Origin: Streptomyces sp. NRRL S-1022
GTDB taxonomy: Bacteria; Actinomycetota; Actinomycetes; Streptomycetales; Streptomycetaceae
Direction: 5' to 3'
Length of the DNA stretch: 64,000 bases
Assembly (NCBI RefSeq): GCF_000720135.1
Contig: NZ_JOIU01000036.1
Span: 3,180-67,179 of the forward strand
Shown: positions 56,448 through 64,000 of the stretch, in pieces
Layout of the letters: each line of letters opens with the position of its first letter
How positions within the stretch are numbered: position 1 is the stretch's first letter
The notes under the pieces: model-generated
Told to the model about the DNA's origin: nothing
Seen by the model: the letters and a program-made list of their open reading frames with translations, nothing else
The model's database searches: none
Program-made: the position numbers and the translations under genes

Positions 56448-56485
56448 AGTGAGGGGCGGCCACCATCCGGTGGCCGCCCCTCACT
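56448..56485. terminator. bidirectional terminator
   Basis: AGTGAGGGGCGGCCACC pairs perfectly over 17 bp with the 56469-56485 arm, loop ATCC. It lies between convergent genes (DUF3040 and the transglutaminase protein). Confidence 0.9.
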
Positions 56486-56492
56486 CGTGCGT

Positions 56493-58877
56493 TCAGCCCC
56501 GCTGTCCGGAGGGCCGGCGCAGCGCCGGCCGGGCCGCCGCGGCCCGGGACCGCAGCGCCGACCAGCGGGCCGAGGCCGCCCACAGCACCCGGACCGAGGA
56601 ACGGGGCAGGAACAGCGCCCGCAGCCGCGTCCCGGTGCCCACCCCGGCCCGCAGCCCCTCGGTCACCCGGCGCACGTCCTCGGCCGCCCCCGCCGCCGGG
56701 CGCGGGCTGGGCGCGTACAGCACCTGCTCCACCGCGCCGGCCAGCCGGTGCACGGCGGTCCCGGCTGCCGGATCGAGGCGGCCGAGCCGGACGATCCGGT
56801 CGGCGGCCCTGCGCGGGGTCAGCGACTCGTCCGGCGGGATGCCGTGGTCCCAGGCGCTGTCGGTCAGCTCCTGCCAGGCCGCCAGGGTGTGCACCGCCGC
56901 GCCCTCCGGGGTCCGGGCATGCCCGCCCAGCCGCAGGGCGCGCACCCGCTTCCGCCACAGCAGCGGCGCCAGCGGAACCGCCGGCACCAGCAGCGCGCCC
57001 AGAGCGATCAGCAGCCAGCCCCACCAGTGCGTACCGCTGTCGTCGTGCTGCGGGACCGCCGCCGCGGACGGGCTGCCGCAGGCCTGGAGCTTGCGCAGAG
57101 TGCTGCTGCAGCTCTCGCTCGCCGAGGCCGAGGCCGAGGGCGCCGACGAGGCGCCCTTGGACGGCAGCGCCTCCTCCGGCAGCGAGCTGCCCGGGGTGTC
57201 CGACTGGGTGTACGACGGCGTGGTGCCGCGGGTCGGGGTCGGCTCGAAACGGGTCCAGCCCACGCCTTCGAAGTACAGCTCGGGCCAGGCGTGCGCGTCC
57301 CTCTGGCTCACCGCGATGGTGCCGTCGGCCTGCACGGTGCCGGGCGCGAAACCGACCGCGACCCGGGCCGGGATGCCCAGCGTGCGGGCCATCGCCGCCA
57401 TCGTGAAGGAGAAGTGGACGCAGAAGCCCTCCTTCTGCTTCAGGAAGTTCGCTATGGCGCCCGGCCCGTGACCCACCTTCACCGACGTGTCGTACTGGAA
57501 GCCGCCGGTGACGGCGAACCAGTCCTGGAGCTTGACGGCTTCCTCGTAGTGGCTGTCCGCGCCCGCGGTGATCTGCCGGGCGGTGCGCTCCACCACCTTC
57601 GGCAGCGAGGACGGCACCTTGGTGTACTCGCTCTGCAGCGCGGCCGGCGGCTGCGGCGCGGCGGCCAGCTGCTGCGCGGTCGGCTGCACGTCCAGGCTGG
57701 TCACCTGGTAGCTCGCGCCGCGCGTGGTCTGCCCGCGGTCGCCCACGAGGGTCATCCCGACCGGCTCGTACCGCCACCGGCCGCCGGCCTTCACCTCGCT
57801 GGGCGGGTAGGGCATCGGCAGCCAGTTCTGGGCGTACCAGTCGGCCGCCCGGACCAGCGTCCGCACCGTGCCGCGCTTGACGTCCGGGCCCAGGCCGACG
57901 GGCGTGGGCAGCTGGTCCGGCACGCCGACGATGTGCCGCTGGGCCGGCGTCCAGGTGGTGCCGTCGAACTCGTCCAGGGAGACGATCCGCAGGTACAGGT
58001 CGGAGATGTCGCTGGTGTCCGTCCGCAGGGTCAGCACCTGGCGGTCGTCGTTCGTGTTCAGGTTGTCGCGCAGCGACACCAGCGGGTTGACCGCCGAGAT
58101 CGTGCCCCCGTCGCCGTTGCCCGCCCCCACGCCGGTGCCCGCCGCGTCCAGCAGGCCGCCGTGCATCGCGGGCAGGGCGAGCGGCACCACCAGGGCCACG
58201 CCGAGCGCGACCGCGCCGATCCGCCGCCCGGTGCGCACCGGCGCCACGGCACCCGCCTCCGGGACGCCCGGGCCCGGGGGCGCGCCGCCGAAGACCCGGC
58301 CCCACTGGGCGAGCCGGTCCCGGCTCTCCGCGAGCAGCAGCATCAGGTAGCCGGCCGCCGCCACCAGGAACCACAGCCAGCCGGCGCCGCCGTCGGACAG
58401 GCCCGCGGCCACCGAGTACAGCGCGAGCAGCGGCAGCCCGGCCGGGGCCGCGCTGCGGAAGGTCACCGCGAGCACGTCCACCAGCAGCCCGATGACCAGC
58501 ACACCGCCGATCAGCATCAGCGTGATGCCGTCGGTGAGCGGCGCCGGAATCGCGTACCGGCCGACGTCGTCCGCGCCCTGCCGGAGCAGCTCGGCGAGGT
58601 ACCGGAAGACGTCCGGGCCGGGGACCAGCCCGGCGACGGCGTGCTGCCGGGCGAAGACCAGCGTCAGCAGCACCAGCGTGACCAGGGCCTGCGCCGCCAC
58701 GGTCAGCGGCCGGCCCAGCGGCACCCGCCGGGCCGCCGCGCCCACCCCGGTCTGCACGGCCAGCAGCGGGACCAGCTGGAACAACCAGGTCGGCGCGGCG
58801 ACCAGCGGCAGCAGGGCGCAGGAGGTCATCAGGGTGGCCGCCGCCGCGCACAGCGCCAGTCGTGCCCGCCCGCTCAT
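56493..58877 (-). CDS. TgpA-like transmembrane transglutaminase-domain protein
   Basis: 794 residues. Six to seven N-terminal membrane helices (to about residue 235) precede a large external domain with a transglutaminase-like core: C486 in EGFCVHFSFTMAAMARTLGIPAR and H529 in DAHAWPELYFEGVGW. The position of the third triad member reads FEPTP, not DPTP. One further helix and a DUF4129-type tail follow. Stop-start overlap of 4 bp with DUF58 gene. Part of a MoxR-DUF58-TgpA module. Confidence 0.92.
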   Translation of the reverse strand: MSGRARLALCAAAATLMTSCALLPLVAAPTWLFQLVPLLAVQTGVGAAARRVPLGRPLTVAAQALVTLVLLTLVFARQHAVAGLVPGPDVFRYLAELLRQGADDVGRYAIPAPLTDGITLMLIGGVLVIGLLVDVLAVTFRSAAPAGLPLLALYSVAAGLSDGGAGWLWFLVAAAGYLMLLLAESRDRLAQWGRVFGGAPPGPGVPEAGAVAPVRTGRRIGAVALGVALVVPLALPAMHGGLLDAAGTGVGAGNGDGGTISAVNPLVSLRDNLNTNDDRQVLTLRTDTSDISDLYLRIVSLDEFDGTTWTPAQRHIVGVPDQLPTPVGLGPDVKRGTVRTLVRAADWYAQNWLPMPYPPSEVKAGGRWRYEPVGMTLVGDRGQTTRGASYQVTSLDVQPTAQQLAAAPQPPAALQSEYTKVPSSLPKVVERTARQITAGADSHYEEAVKLQDWFAVTGGFQYDTSVKVGHGPGAIANFLKQKEGFCVHFSFTMAAMARTLGIPARVAVGFAPGTVQADGTIAVSQRDAHAWPELYFEGVGWTRFEPTPTRGTTPSYTQSDTPGSSLPEEALPSKGASSAPSASASASESCSSTLRKLQACGSPSAAAVPQHDDSGTHWWGWLLIALGALLVPAVPLAPLLWRKRVRALRLGGHARTPEGAAVHTLAAWQELTDSAWDHGIPPDESLTPRRAADRIVRLGRLDPAAGTAVHRLAGAVEQVLYAPSPRPAAGAAEDVRRVTEGLRAGVGTGTRLRALFLPRSSVRVLWAASARWSALRSRAAAARPALRRPSGQRG

Positions 58878-60238
58878 CGGCCTGCCTCCCCGCTCACGGC
58901 GGCCAGGCCGGAGCGCTCCCGGTCCGCCTGCCGCCACAGTTCGTCCATCGAGGCGCCGCGCGGCACGCTCAGCGCCGTCCAGCCCGCCTCGCGCAGCATG
59001 CGCAGCCGCTCCTCGTGCCGGTCGCCCGGACGGGGCACGTCGGTCGCCTCCCGGGTCCAGGTGCCGGGGTCCAGCACGAAGGCGACGGCGCCGCCGCTGC
59101 GCCTGCTCATCTTGGCGACCGTCGTCGCCTGCTCCTCGTCCAGGTCGCCGAGGAAGGCGACGAGCAGCCCCTCGTTGCCGCCGCGCAGCACGTCGTACGC
59201 CCGGGACAGGCCGGTGCCGTCGGAGTGGTCGATCACCGCGAGGGTGTCCATCATCAGCCCGGCCGCGTCCGCGGTCGCCTGGCCGGTGCCCGCGAACCCG
59301 TCGGCGCCCTCGCCGGGCACCGCGCTGCCGCCGTCGGTCAGCAGCCGTACCGAGAAGCCGCGTTCCAGCATGTGCACCAGCACCGAGGCGGCACCGGAGA
59401 CGGCCCACTCGAAGGCCGCGTCCGGGCCCGCGCCCTCGTAGGCGCCGCCGCGGGTGTCCAGCAGCACGGTGCAGCGGGAGCGCCGGGGCTGCTCCTCGCG
59501 GCGCACCATCAGCTCGCCGTAGCGCGCGGTGGACCGCCAGTGCACCCGGCGCAGGTCGTCGCCGTAGCGGTAGCCGCGCGGGATCACGTCGTCCTCGCCG
59601 GCCAGGGCGAGCGAACGCTGCCGCCCGTCGCCGTACCCCGTGGCCTCGCCGCCGAAGCGGACCGGGGCCAGCGGCTCCACGCGCGGTGTCACCGTCAGCG
59701 TGTCGCACGCCGAGAAGGAGCGGGTCAGCTCGCACATGCCGAAGGGGTCCGTCAGCCGCAGCTGCAGCGGGCCCAGCGGATAGCGGCCCCGCAGGTCCGA
59801 GCGGACCCGGTAGGACACCTCGCGGCGGCCCTGCGGCTCCACCCGGTCCAGCACGAACCGGGGCCGCGGACCGAGGACGTACGGCACCCGGTCCTGAAGC
59901 ATCAGCAGGCCGGTGGGCAGCCGGGAGACGTTGTCCATGCGCAGGTGCACCCGGGCCTCGCTGCCGGCCGGCACCCGCGCGGGGGCGAGACGGCGGCTCG
60001 CTGCCACCCGGTAGCGCGTGCGGTACAGCACGCCCGCGCAGAGCAGGGGCAGGACCGCGAGCAGCAGGCCGACCCGCAGCAGCTCGCTCAGGCCCAGCAC
60101 GAACGCGCACACCGCCGCGGCGATCCCGGCGGCGAGGAAGGAACGGCCCCGGGTGGTGAGACCCGCCAGGGCCGTACGGACCCCGCTCGTCTCCCCGCGG
60201 TCGGCGTCCGCCGGCGCGGTCCCCCCGGTGCTCATCAC
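58874..60238 (-). CDS. DUF58 domain protein
   Basis: 454 residues. Two membrane helices near the N-terminus, then the DUF58 core signature DVIPRGYRYGDDLRRVHWRSTARYGELMVRR and a VWA-like fold (VLLDTRGG). GTG at 60238 overlaps the MoxR stop by 4 bp; an ATG one codon later is also possible. Confidence 0.94.
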   Translation of the reverse strand: MMSTGGTAPADADRGETSGVRTALAGLTTRGRSFLAAGIAAAVCAFVLGLSELLRVGLLLAVLPLLCAGVLYRTRYRVAASRRLAPARVPAGSEARVHLRMDNVSRLPTGLLMLQDRVPYVLGPRPRFVLDRVEPQGRREVSYRVRSDLRGRYPLGPLQLRLTDPFGMCELTRSFSACDTLTVTPRVEPLAPVRFGGEATGYGDGRQRSLALAGEDDVIPRGYRYGDDLRRVHWRSTARYGELMVRREEQPRRSRCTVLLDTRGGAYEGAGPDAAFEWAVSGAASVLVHMLERGFSVRLLTDGGSAVPGEGADGFAGTGQATADAAGLMMDTLAVIDHSDGTGLSRAYDVLRGGNEGLLVAFLGDLDEEQATTVAKMSRRSGGAVAFVLDPGTWTREATDVPRPGDRHEERLRMLREAGWTALSVPRGASMDELWRQADRERSGLAAVSGEAGR

Positions 60239-61311
60239 ATACTCCGCGGCGGCTGCTGGGGATAGGCCGGGATGGTGCGGCCCAGGCCGCCGAGGCCGCT
60301 CTGCCGGCCCGGTGCCGCCGGCACCGGCGTGTGCTGGAGGATCTCCAGCACCACCTGTTCCGCCGACCGGCGGTTGAGCTGTGCCTGGGCGGTGGGCAGC
60401 AGGCGGTGGGCCAGGACGGCGACGGCGAGTGCCTGGACGTCGTCCGGCAGTGCGTAGTCACGGCCGGCGAGGGCGGCGGAGGCCTTGGCCGCGCGCAGCA
60501 GGTGCAGGGTCGCGCGCGGGGAGGCGCCGAGTCTGAGGTCGGGGTGCGTGCGGGTGGCGGCGACCAGTTCGACCGCGTACCTGCGGACGGCCTCGGAGAC
60601 GTGCACCCCGCGGACCGCCTCGACCAGCTTCACGATCTCGTGCGCGTGCGCCACCGGCTGGAGGTCCTCCAGCGGGCTGACCCCGCCGTGGACGTCGAGC
60701 ATCTGCAACTCGGCCTCGACGCTCGGGTACCCCACGGAGACGCGGGCCATGAAGCGGTCGCGCTGGGCCTCGGGCAGCGGGTACGTGCCCTCCATCTCGA
60801 CCGGGTTCTGGGTGGCCACCACCATGAAGGGGCTGGGCAGTTCGTACGTCTGCCCGTCGATGGTGACCTGGCGCTCCTCCATGGACTCCAGCAGCGCGGA
60901 CTGGGTCTTCGGCGAGGCGCGGTTGATCTCGTCGCCGATCACGATCTGCGCGAAGATGGCGCCCGGCTTGAACTCGAAGTCCCGGCGCTGCTGGTCCCAG
61001 ATGGACACGCCCGTGATGTCCGAGGGCAGCAGGTCCGGCGTGAACTGGATGCGCCGCACCGAGCAGTCGATGGACCGCGCCAGCGCCTTGGCGAGCATCG
61101 TCTTGCCCACCCCGGGGACGTCCTCGATCAGCAGGTGACCCTCGGCGAGCAGCACGGTCAGCGCGAGCCGTACGACCTCGGGCTTGCCCTCGATCACGCT
61201 CTCCACCGAACCGCGTACCCGCTCCACCGTGGCGGTCAGATCTTCCCCCACCCTCGAACTCACTCGGGTGGGGGTACCCCCATGGCTCGCTCGATCGTCA
61301 TAGGTCGTCAC
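60235..61311 (-). CDS. MoxR-family AAA+ ATPase
   Basis: 358 residues. Walker A EDVPGVGKTMLAKAL, Walker B IVIGDEINRASPKTQSALLE and the sensor ATQNPVEMEGTYPLPEAQRDRF are standard. MoxR chaperones act with VWA/DUF58 partners. GTG start with GAGGAGGG. The first 20 codons include a 14-bp perfect palindrome, making the N-terminus odd. Confidence 0.95.
   Translation of the reverse strand: MTTYDDRASHGGTPTRVSSRVGEDLTATVERVRGSVESVIEGKPEVVRLALTVLLAEGHLLIEDVPGVGKTMLAKALARSIDCSVRRIQFTPDLLPSDITGVSIWDQQRRDFEFKPGAIFAQIVIGDEINRASPKTQSALLESMEERQVTIDGQTYELPSPFMVVATQNPVEMEGTYPLPEAQRDRFMARVSVGYPSVEAELQMLDVHGGVSPLEDLQPVAHAHEIVKLVEAVRGVHVSEAVRRYAVELVAATRTHPDLRLGASPRATLHLLRAAKASAALAGRDYALPDDVQALAVAVLAHRLLPTAQAQLNRRSAEQVVLEILQHTPVPAAPGRQSGLGGLGRTIPAYPQQPPRSM
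61269..61282. repeat. TGGGGGTACCCCCA palindrome inside the moxR 5' end
   Basis: A perfect 14-bp palindrome embedded in codons about 11-15 of the MoxR gene. The same GGGGGTACCCCC core is common between Streptomyces genes, so it may be a small inserted element or mRNA hairpin. Confidence 0.5.
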
Positions 61312-61385
61312 CCGGCCCTCCTCGGCCCGTTCTTTCCGGGCCGACGCTCTTCGTGCGGCACCGGCCCACCCCGAAACACGGACAC

Positions 61386-61407
61386 CACGCGGAAAAAGTT
61401 CCGCGTG
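61386..61407. promoter_or_regulatory. 9-bp inverted repeat upstream of moxR
   Basis: CACGCGGAA (61386-61394) pairs perfectly with TTCCGCGTG (61399-61407), 4-bp spacer, about 75 bp before the moxR GTG. It may be an operator or a leader hairpin. The rest of the 272-bp gap shows nothing convincing. Confidence 0.4.
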
Positions 61408-61583
61408 ACGTCACATCCCGCATTCTTGCTGCCGTTACCGATTCGTGTCACTCGCCTGTGGACAACTGCCCGCTCGATGTCGGCCTTACGGTCTTTTCGA
61501 CCATGCTTTCGAACCGTGTTCCCGCTGCGGGACGGCCGGACGAAGGGATGCCGCGCGGGCCGGCCGGCGGCCGGTCCGGCTCG

Positions 61584-62132
61584 TCAGGCCGGGTCGACCT
61601 CGCGCAGCAGACCGGTGCGCACGTCGAAGACGAAGCCGCGGACGTCGTCGGTGTGCAGCAGGAACGGCGAGGTGCGCACCCGCTGCATGGACTGGCGCAC
61701 GTCCTGGTCCACGTCGCTGAACGACTCCACCGCCCAGGCCGGCCGCTGGCCGACCGCCATCTCCAGCTCGGTGCGGAAGTCCTCGGTGAGGGACTCCAGG
61801 CCGCAGCCGGTGTGGTGGATCAGCACGACGCTGCGCGTGCCCAGCTTGCGCTGGCTGATGGTCAGGGACCGGATCACGTCGTCCGTGACCACGCCGCCCG
61901 CGTTGCGGATGGTGTGGCAGTCGCCGAGTTCGAGGCCGAGCGCCTTGTGCAGGTCGAGACGCGCGTCCATGCAGGCGACGACGGCGACGTGCAGCACCGG
62001 GCTGGCGTCCATGCCCGGATCGGCGAACGCCTCGGCGTACCGCCGGTTGGCCTCCACGAGGCGGTCGGTCACGGCCCCGCCCGGGAGTATGGCGCCCTCG
62101 GATCCGGTGGGTGCGGCTGCGGAAGTCGTCAT
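61584..62132 (-). CDS. beta-class carbonic anhydrase
   Basis: 182 residues. Zinc and catalytic residues are in VACMDARLD (Cys, Asp-Arg dyad) and HHTGCG (His, Cys), the beta-CA set. It interconverts CO2 and bicarbonate. ATG 62132 has TAACGT 7 nt upstream, suggesting a leaderless mRNA; the open frame beyond is not needed. Confidence 0.93.
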   Translation of the reverse strand: MTTSAAAPTGSEGAILPGGAVTDRLVEANRRYAEAFADPGMDASPVLHVAVVACMDARLDLHKALGLELGDCHTIRNAGGVVTDDVIRSLTISQRKLGTRSVVLIHHTGCGLESLTEDFRTELEMAVGQRPAWAVESFSDVDQDVRQSMQRVRTSPFLLHTDDVRGFVFDVRTGLLREVDPA

Positions 62133-62306
62133 ACCGACGACGTTACTGGTCACACGCGGTTCCGGCCTCTCCTCGGAGAGGACAAAGAACGTCATCACGG
62201 CGTGTTGTGAGCTAACCCACAGGGAGGGCGAAGCGGGGCCGAACGGGCGGACCCGTCGAATAGCGGTTCCCGCCGTGCCGCGGTACACGACGCGCAGGCC
62301 GGTTGA

Positions 62307-62334
62307 TTGACCAGCGGACGGGGTGGACTAAAGT
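62307..62334 (+). promoter_or_regulatory. promoter of the rsmH-ftsL cluster
   Basis: TTGACC, a 16-bp spacer and TAAAGT (62329-62334) fit the housekeeping consensus. The predicted start near 62341 gives a leader of about 145 nt before rsmH, with GGGAGA/TCTCCC and GGAGAC/GTCTCC pairing potential. Confidence 0.6.
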
Positions 62335-62485
62335 GACGCGAAGGCGGGAGACGAGTCTCTCCCCGCGGACGAAACCCCCGGAGACCCCGGCCCGTGAACC
62401 GGACCCGTCTCCCCGCGCGCGCGGCGCGTACGTACGGCTCGGGGGACCGACGGTGCGTACGGCCCGCCGGAACTGAGAGGCCCCC

Positions 62486-63442
62486 TTGAGCCAGAGTCGA
62501 CACGTCCCGGTGATGCTCCAGCGGTGCCTGGACCTGCTGGCGCCCGCCCTGGAGCGCCCCGGAGCGGTGGTCGTCGACTGCACCCTCGGACTCGGCGGGC
62601 ACAGCGAGGCACTCCTCGCCCGGTTCCCCGGCGCCCGGCTGATCGGCCTGGACCGGGACAAGGAGGCACTGCGCCTGTCCGGTGAGCGCCTGGCTCCCTA
62701 CGGCGAGCGCGCCACCCTCGTGCACGCCGTGTACGACGAGCTGCCCGAGGTACTGGACCGGCTCGGCATCGCGCGCGTGCAGGGCGTGCTGTTCGACCTC
62801 GGCGTCTCCTCCATGCAGCTGGACGAGGCCGACCGCGGCTTCGCCTACGCGCAGGACGCGCCCCTGGACATGCGCATGGACCAGACGGCGGGCATCAGCG
62901 CCGCCGAGGTCCTCAACACCTACCCGGCCGGCGAACTCGTGCGCATCCTGCGCGCGTACGGCGAGGAGAAGCAGGCCAAGCGGATCGTCGCCGCGATCGT
63001 CCGGGAGCGGGAGAAGGAGCCGTTCGGCAACAGCGCGCGGCTCGTCGAACTCATCCGGGACGCGCTGCCGCAGGCCGCCAAGCGCACCGGCGGCAATCCG
63101 GCCAAGCGCACCTTCCAGGCGCTGCGCATCGAGGTCAACGGCGAACTGTCCGTCCTGGAGCGGGCCGTCCCGGCCGCCGTGAAGGCCCTGGACGTCGGCG
63201 GGCGCGTCGCCGTGCTGTCGTACCACTCGCTCGAAGACCGGCTCGTCAAGCAGGTGTTCGCGGCCGGGGCCGCCACCACCGCGCCGCCCGGGCTGCCCGT
63301 CGTGCCCGAGCGCTACCAGCCGCGGCTCAAGCTGCTCACCCGCGGTGCCGAACTTCCCACCGAGGAAGAGATCGCCGAGAACCGCAGGGCCGCACCGGCC
63401 AGACTGCGCGGTGCCGAGCGCATCAGGGAGGACGTCGAGTGA
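62486..63442 (+). CDS. rsmH: 16S rRNA m4C1402 methyltransferase
   Basis: 318 residues, TTG start with GAGAGG upstream. [47 protein letters not shown] and the [15 protein letters not shown] motif are diagnostic of RsmH (MraW). First gene of the division and cell-wall (dcw) cluster. No mraZ lies upstream. Confidence 0.97.
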   Translation: MSQSRHVPVMLQRCLDLLAPALERPGAVVVDCTLGLGGHSEALLARFPGARLIGLDRDKEALRLSGERLAPYGERATLVHAVYDELPEVLDRLGIARVQGVLFDLGVSSMQLDEADRGFAYAQDAPLDMRMDQTAGISAAEVLNTYPAGELVRILRAYGEEKQAKRIVAAIVREREKEPFGNSARLVELIRDALPQAAKRTGGNPAKRTFQALRIEVNGELSVLERAVPAAVKALDVGGRVAVLSYHSLEDRLVKQVFAAGAATTAPPGLPVVPERYQPRLKLLTRGAELPTEEEIAENRRAAPARLRGAERIREDVE

Positions 63443-63513
63443 GCGAGACGGGCCGGAGGGCCGGCGCCGCGCACCGAGGGAGCGGCTTGCCCCACGCACC
63501 GGGGGAGCAGTGA
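63439..63513 (+). CDS. 24-codon micro-ORF bridging rsmH and ftsL
   Basis: A GTG-started frame overlaps the rsmH stop as GTGA (63439-63442), runs 24 codons starting [13 protein letters not shown], and ends at a TGA overlapping the ftsL GTG as GTGA (63510-63513). Both junctions are the usual Streptomyces coupling arrangement. It may couple translation across the 67-bp gap, or be a small protein. Confidence 0.4.
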   Translation: MSETGRRAGAAHRGSGLPHAPGEQ

Positions 63514-64000
63514 GCAGGAAACCCGAACCGAAGGGGAGGGCCGCCCGGCTCGCCCGGCTCCTCCCGGCCGGCCGCGCCCAGGCGGCGCGCACCCCGTTCG
63601 TCCTGCTCGTCGTGGTGCTCCTCGGCGGCGGCCTGATCGGGCTGCTGGTACTGAACTCGGCGCTGAGCGAGGGCTCCTTCGAACTCGACGACCTGCAGAA
63701 GCAGACGAAGAGCCTCACCGACCAGGAACAGGCCCTCCAGCGGGACATCGACGCCTTCTCCGCCCCGGACGCCCTCCAGCGCCGCGCCCGCGAACTCGGC
63801 ATGGTCCCCGGCGGCGACCCGGCCTTCCTCGGCCCCGACGGCACCGTCAAGGGCGTCCCCGGCACCGCGCCCGAGCCCGCCGCCCTCACCGCTCCGGCAC
63901 CCCCCGGCGCCGTGACCCCGGCCGGCGCCCTCTCCACGGTCCCGCCGGCGCTCACCGCCCCCCAGCCCCAGGGCGCCCCCACGGCGCCCGCCCCCGCCCC
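63510..64000 (+). CDS. ftsL: cell division protein FtsL, 5' part
   Basis: Runs off the window end. A basic N-terminus, one membrane helix (TPFVLLVVVLLGGGLIGLLVLN, residues about 28-50) and a short periplasmic coiled coil (ELDDLQKQTKSLTDQEQALQ) fit FtsL. A Pro/Ala-rich C-terminal extension follows, typical of Streptomyces. GGGGGAG precedes the GTG. FtsL joins FtsB and DivIC-type proteins in the septal complex. Confidence 0.85.
   Translation, partial: MSRKPEPKGRAARLARLLPAGRAQAARTPFVLLVVVLLGGGLIGLLVLNSALSEGSFELDDLQKQTKSLTDQEQALQRDIDAFSAPDALQRRARELGMVPGGDPAFLGPDGTVKGVPGTAPEPAALTAPAPPGAVTPAGALSTVPPALTAPQPQGAPTAPAPA

Overview
The window reads as chromosomal core DNA from a Streptomyces species. 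GC content is very high, reading frames have almost exclusively G or C in third codon position, GTG and TTG starts are frequent, stop-start overlaps (ATGA, GTGA) are common, and the proteins are typical actinobacterial families. The gene order resembles, from memory, the S. coelicolor SCO2151-SCO2091 interval and in outline the M. tuberculosis block from qcrCAB/ctaE/trpD through pimB', the acyltransferase, the PASTA kinase and the DAHP synthase to rsmH/ftsL. I see no rRNA, tRNA, CRISPR array, insertion sequence or prophage.

Layout. 1-4.0 kb: end of ctaE and the cytochrome bcc complex qcrC-qcrA-qcrB. 4.1-5.2 kb: trpD. 5.2-6.9 kb: a SAM-IV riboswitch leader and a class-V aminotransferase. 6.9-12 kb: a kinase with a PQQ propeller, a rhomboid protease coupled to a lone AsnC RAM-domain protein, a small zinc ribbon and a NYN-domain protein. 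12-15.7 kb: two paralogous NlpC/P60 wall hydrolases and a HExxH lipoprotein. 15.7-29.6 kb: envelope and lipid genes (mannosyltransferase-like protein, PimB'-like GT4 enzyme, cholesterol oxidase, acyl-CoA synthetase, acyltransferase) with an SRPBCC protein, an ArsA-like ATPase, glucokinase and hydrolases. 29.6-32.7 kb: a MacRS-like two-component system and 6-phosphofructokinase. 32.7-36.2 kb: fused trpEG behind a trp attenuator, divergent from class II DAHP synthase. 36.2-39.3 kb: metal biology (iron box, Bfd, bacterioferritin, a molybdopterin enzyme, a His-rich membrane protein behind a CsoR-type copper box) and endonuclease IV. 39.4-47.5 kb: PASTA kinase, thiOSG behind a TPP riboswitch, a ferredoxin-reductase-like flavoprotein, an Rv2175c-type DNA-binding protein, thiE and metF. 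47.6-54.1 kb: a membrane protein with a Tyr/Gly/Gln-rich tail, a phytoene-desaturase-like enzyme, a structured non-coding interval, and a TetR/YhgE/ABC operon. 54.2-62.1 kb: a HEPN protein, a methyltransferase, DUF3040, a MoxR-DUF58-transglutaminase operon and a beta-carbonic anhydrase. 62.3-64 kb: start of the division cluster (rsmH, a micro-ORF, ftsL).

How it works together. Most of the window is respiration, aromatic amino-acid, thiamine and one-carbon metabolism, and building and remodelling of the envelope. Much of the control is at the RNA level: SAM-IV and TPP riboswitches, a trp leader peptide with attenuator, a three-way-junction RNA with a U7 tail, and many starts placed 6-8 nt after a -10 hexamer, as expected of leaderless mRNAs. 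Several protein operators can be read directly: a DmdR/IdeR iron box, a CsoR copper box, a TetR palindrome and a perfect TGAGTAC-N2-GTACTCA palindrome matching the MacR consensus as I remember it.

The strongest candidate for something undescribed is the interval 50140-50505. It has the MacR-type palindrome at one end, several stem-loops and nine GGGGG runs inside, and a 16-bp terminator stem with a GCAA loop at the other end. It has no plausible protein and looks like a regulated structured RNA gene. Second is the 12038-12116 three-way junction with its U7 tract. Third is the 24-codon micro-ORF joined by 4-bp overlaps to both rsmH and ftsL.
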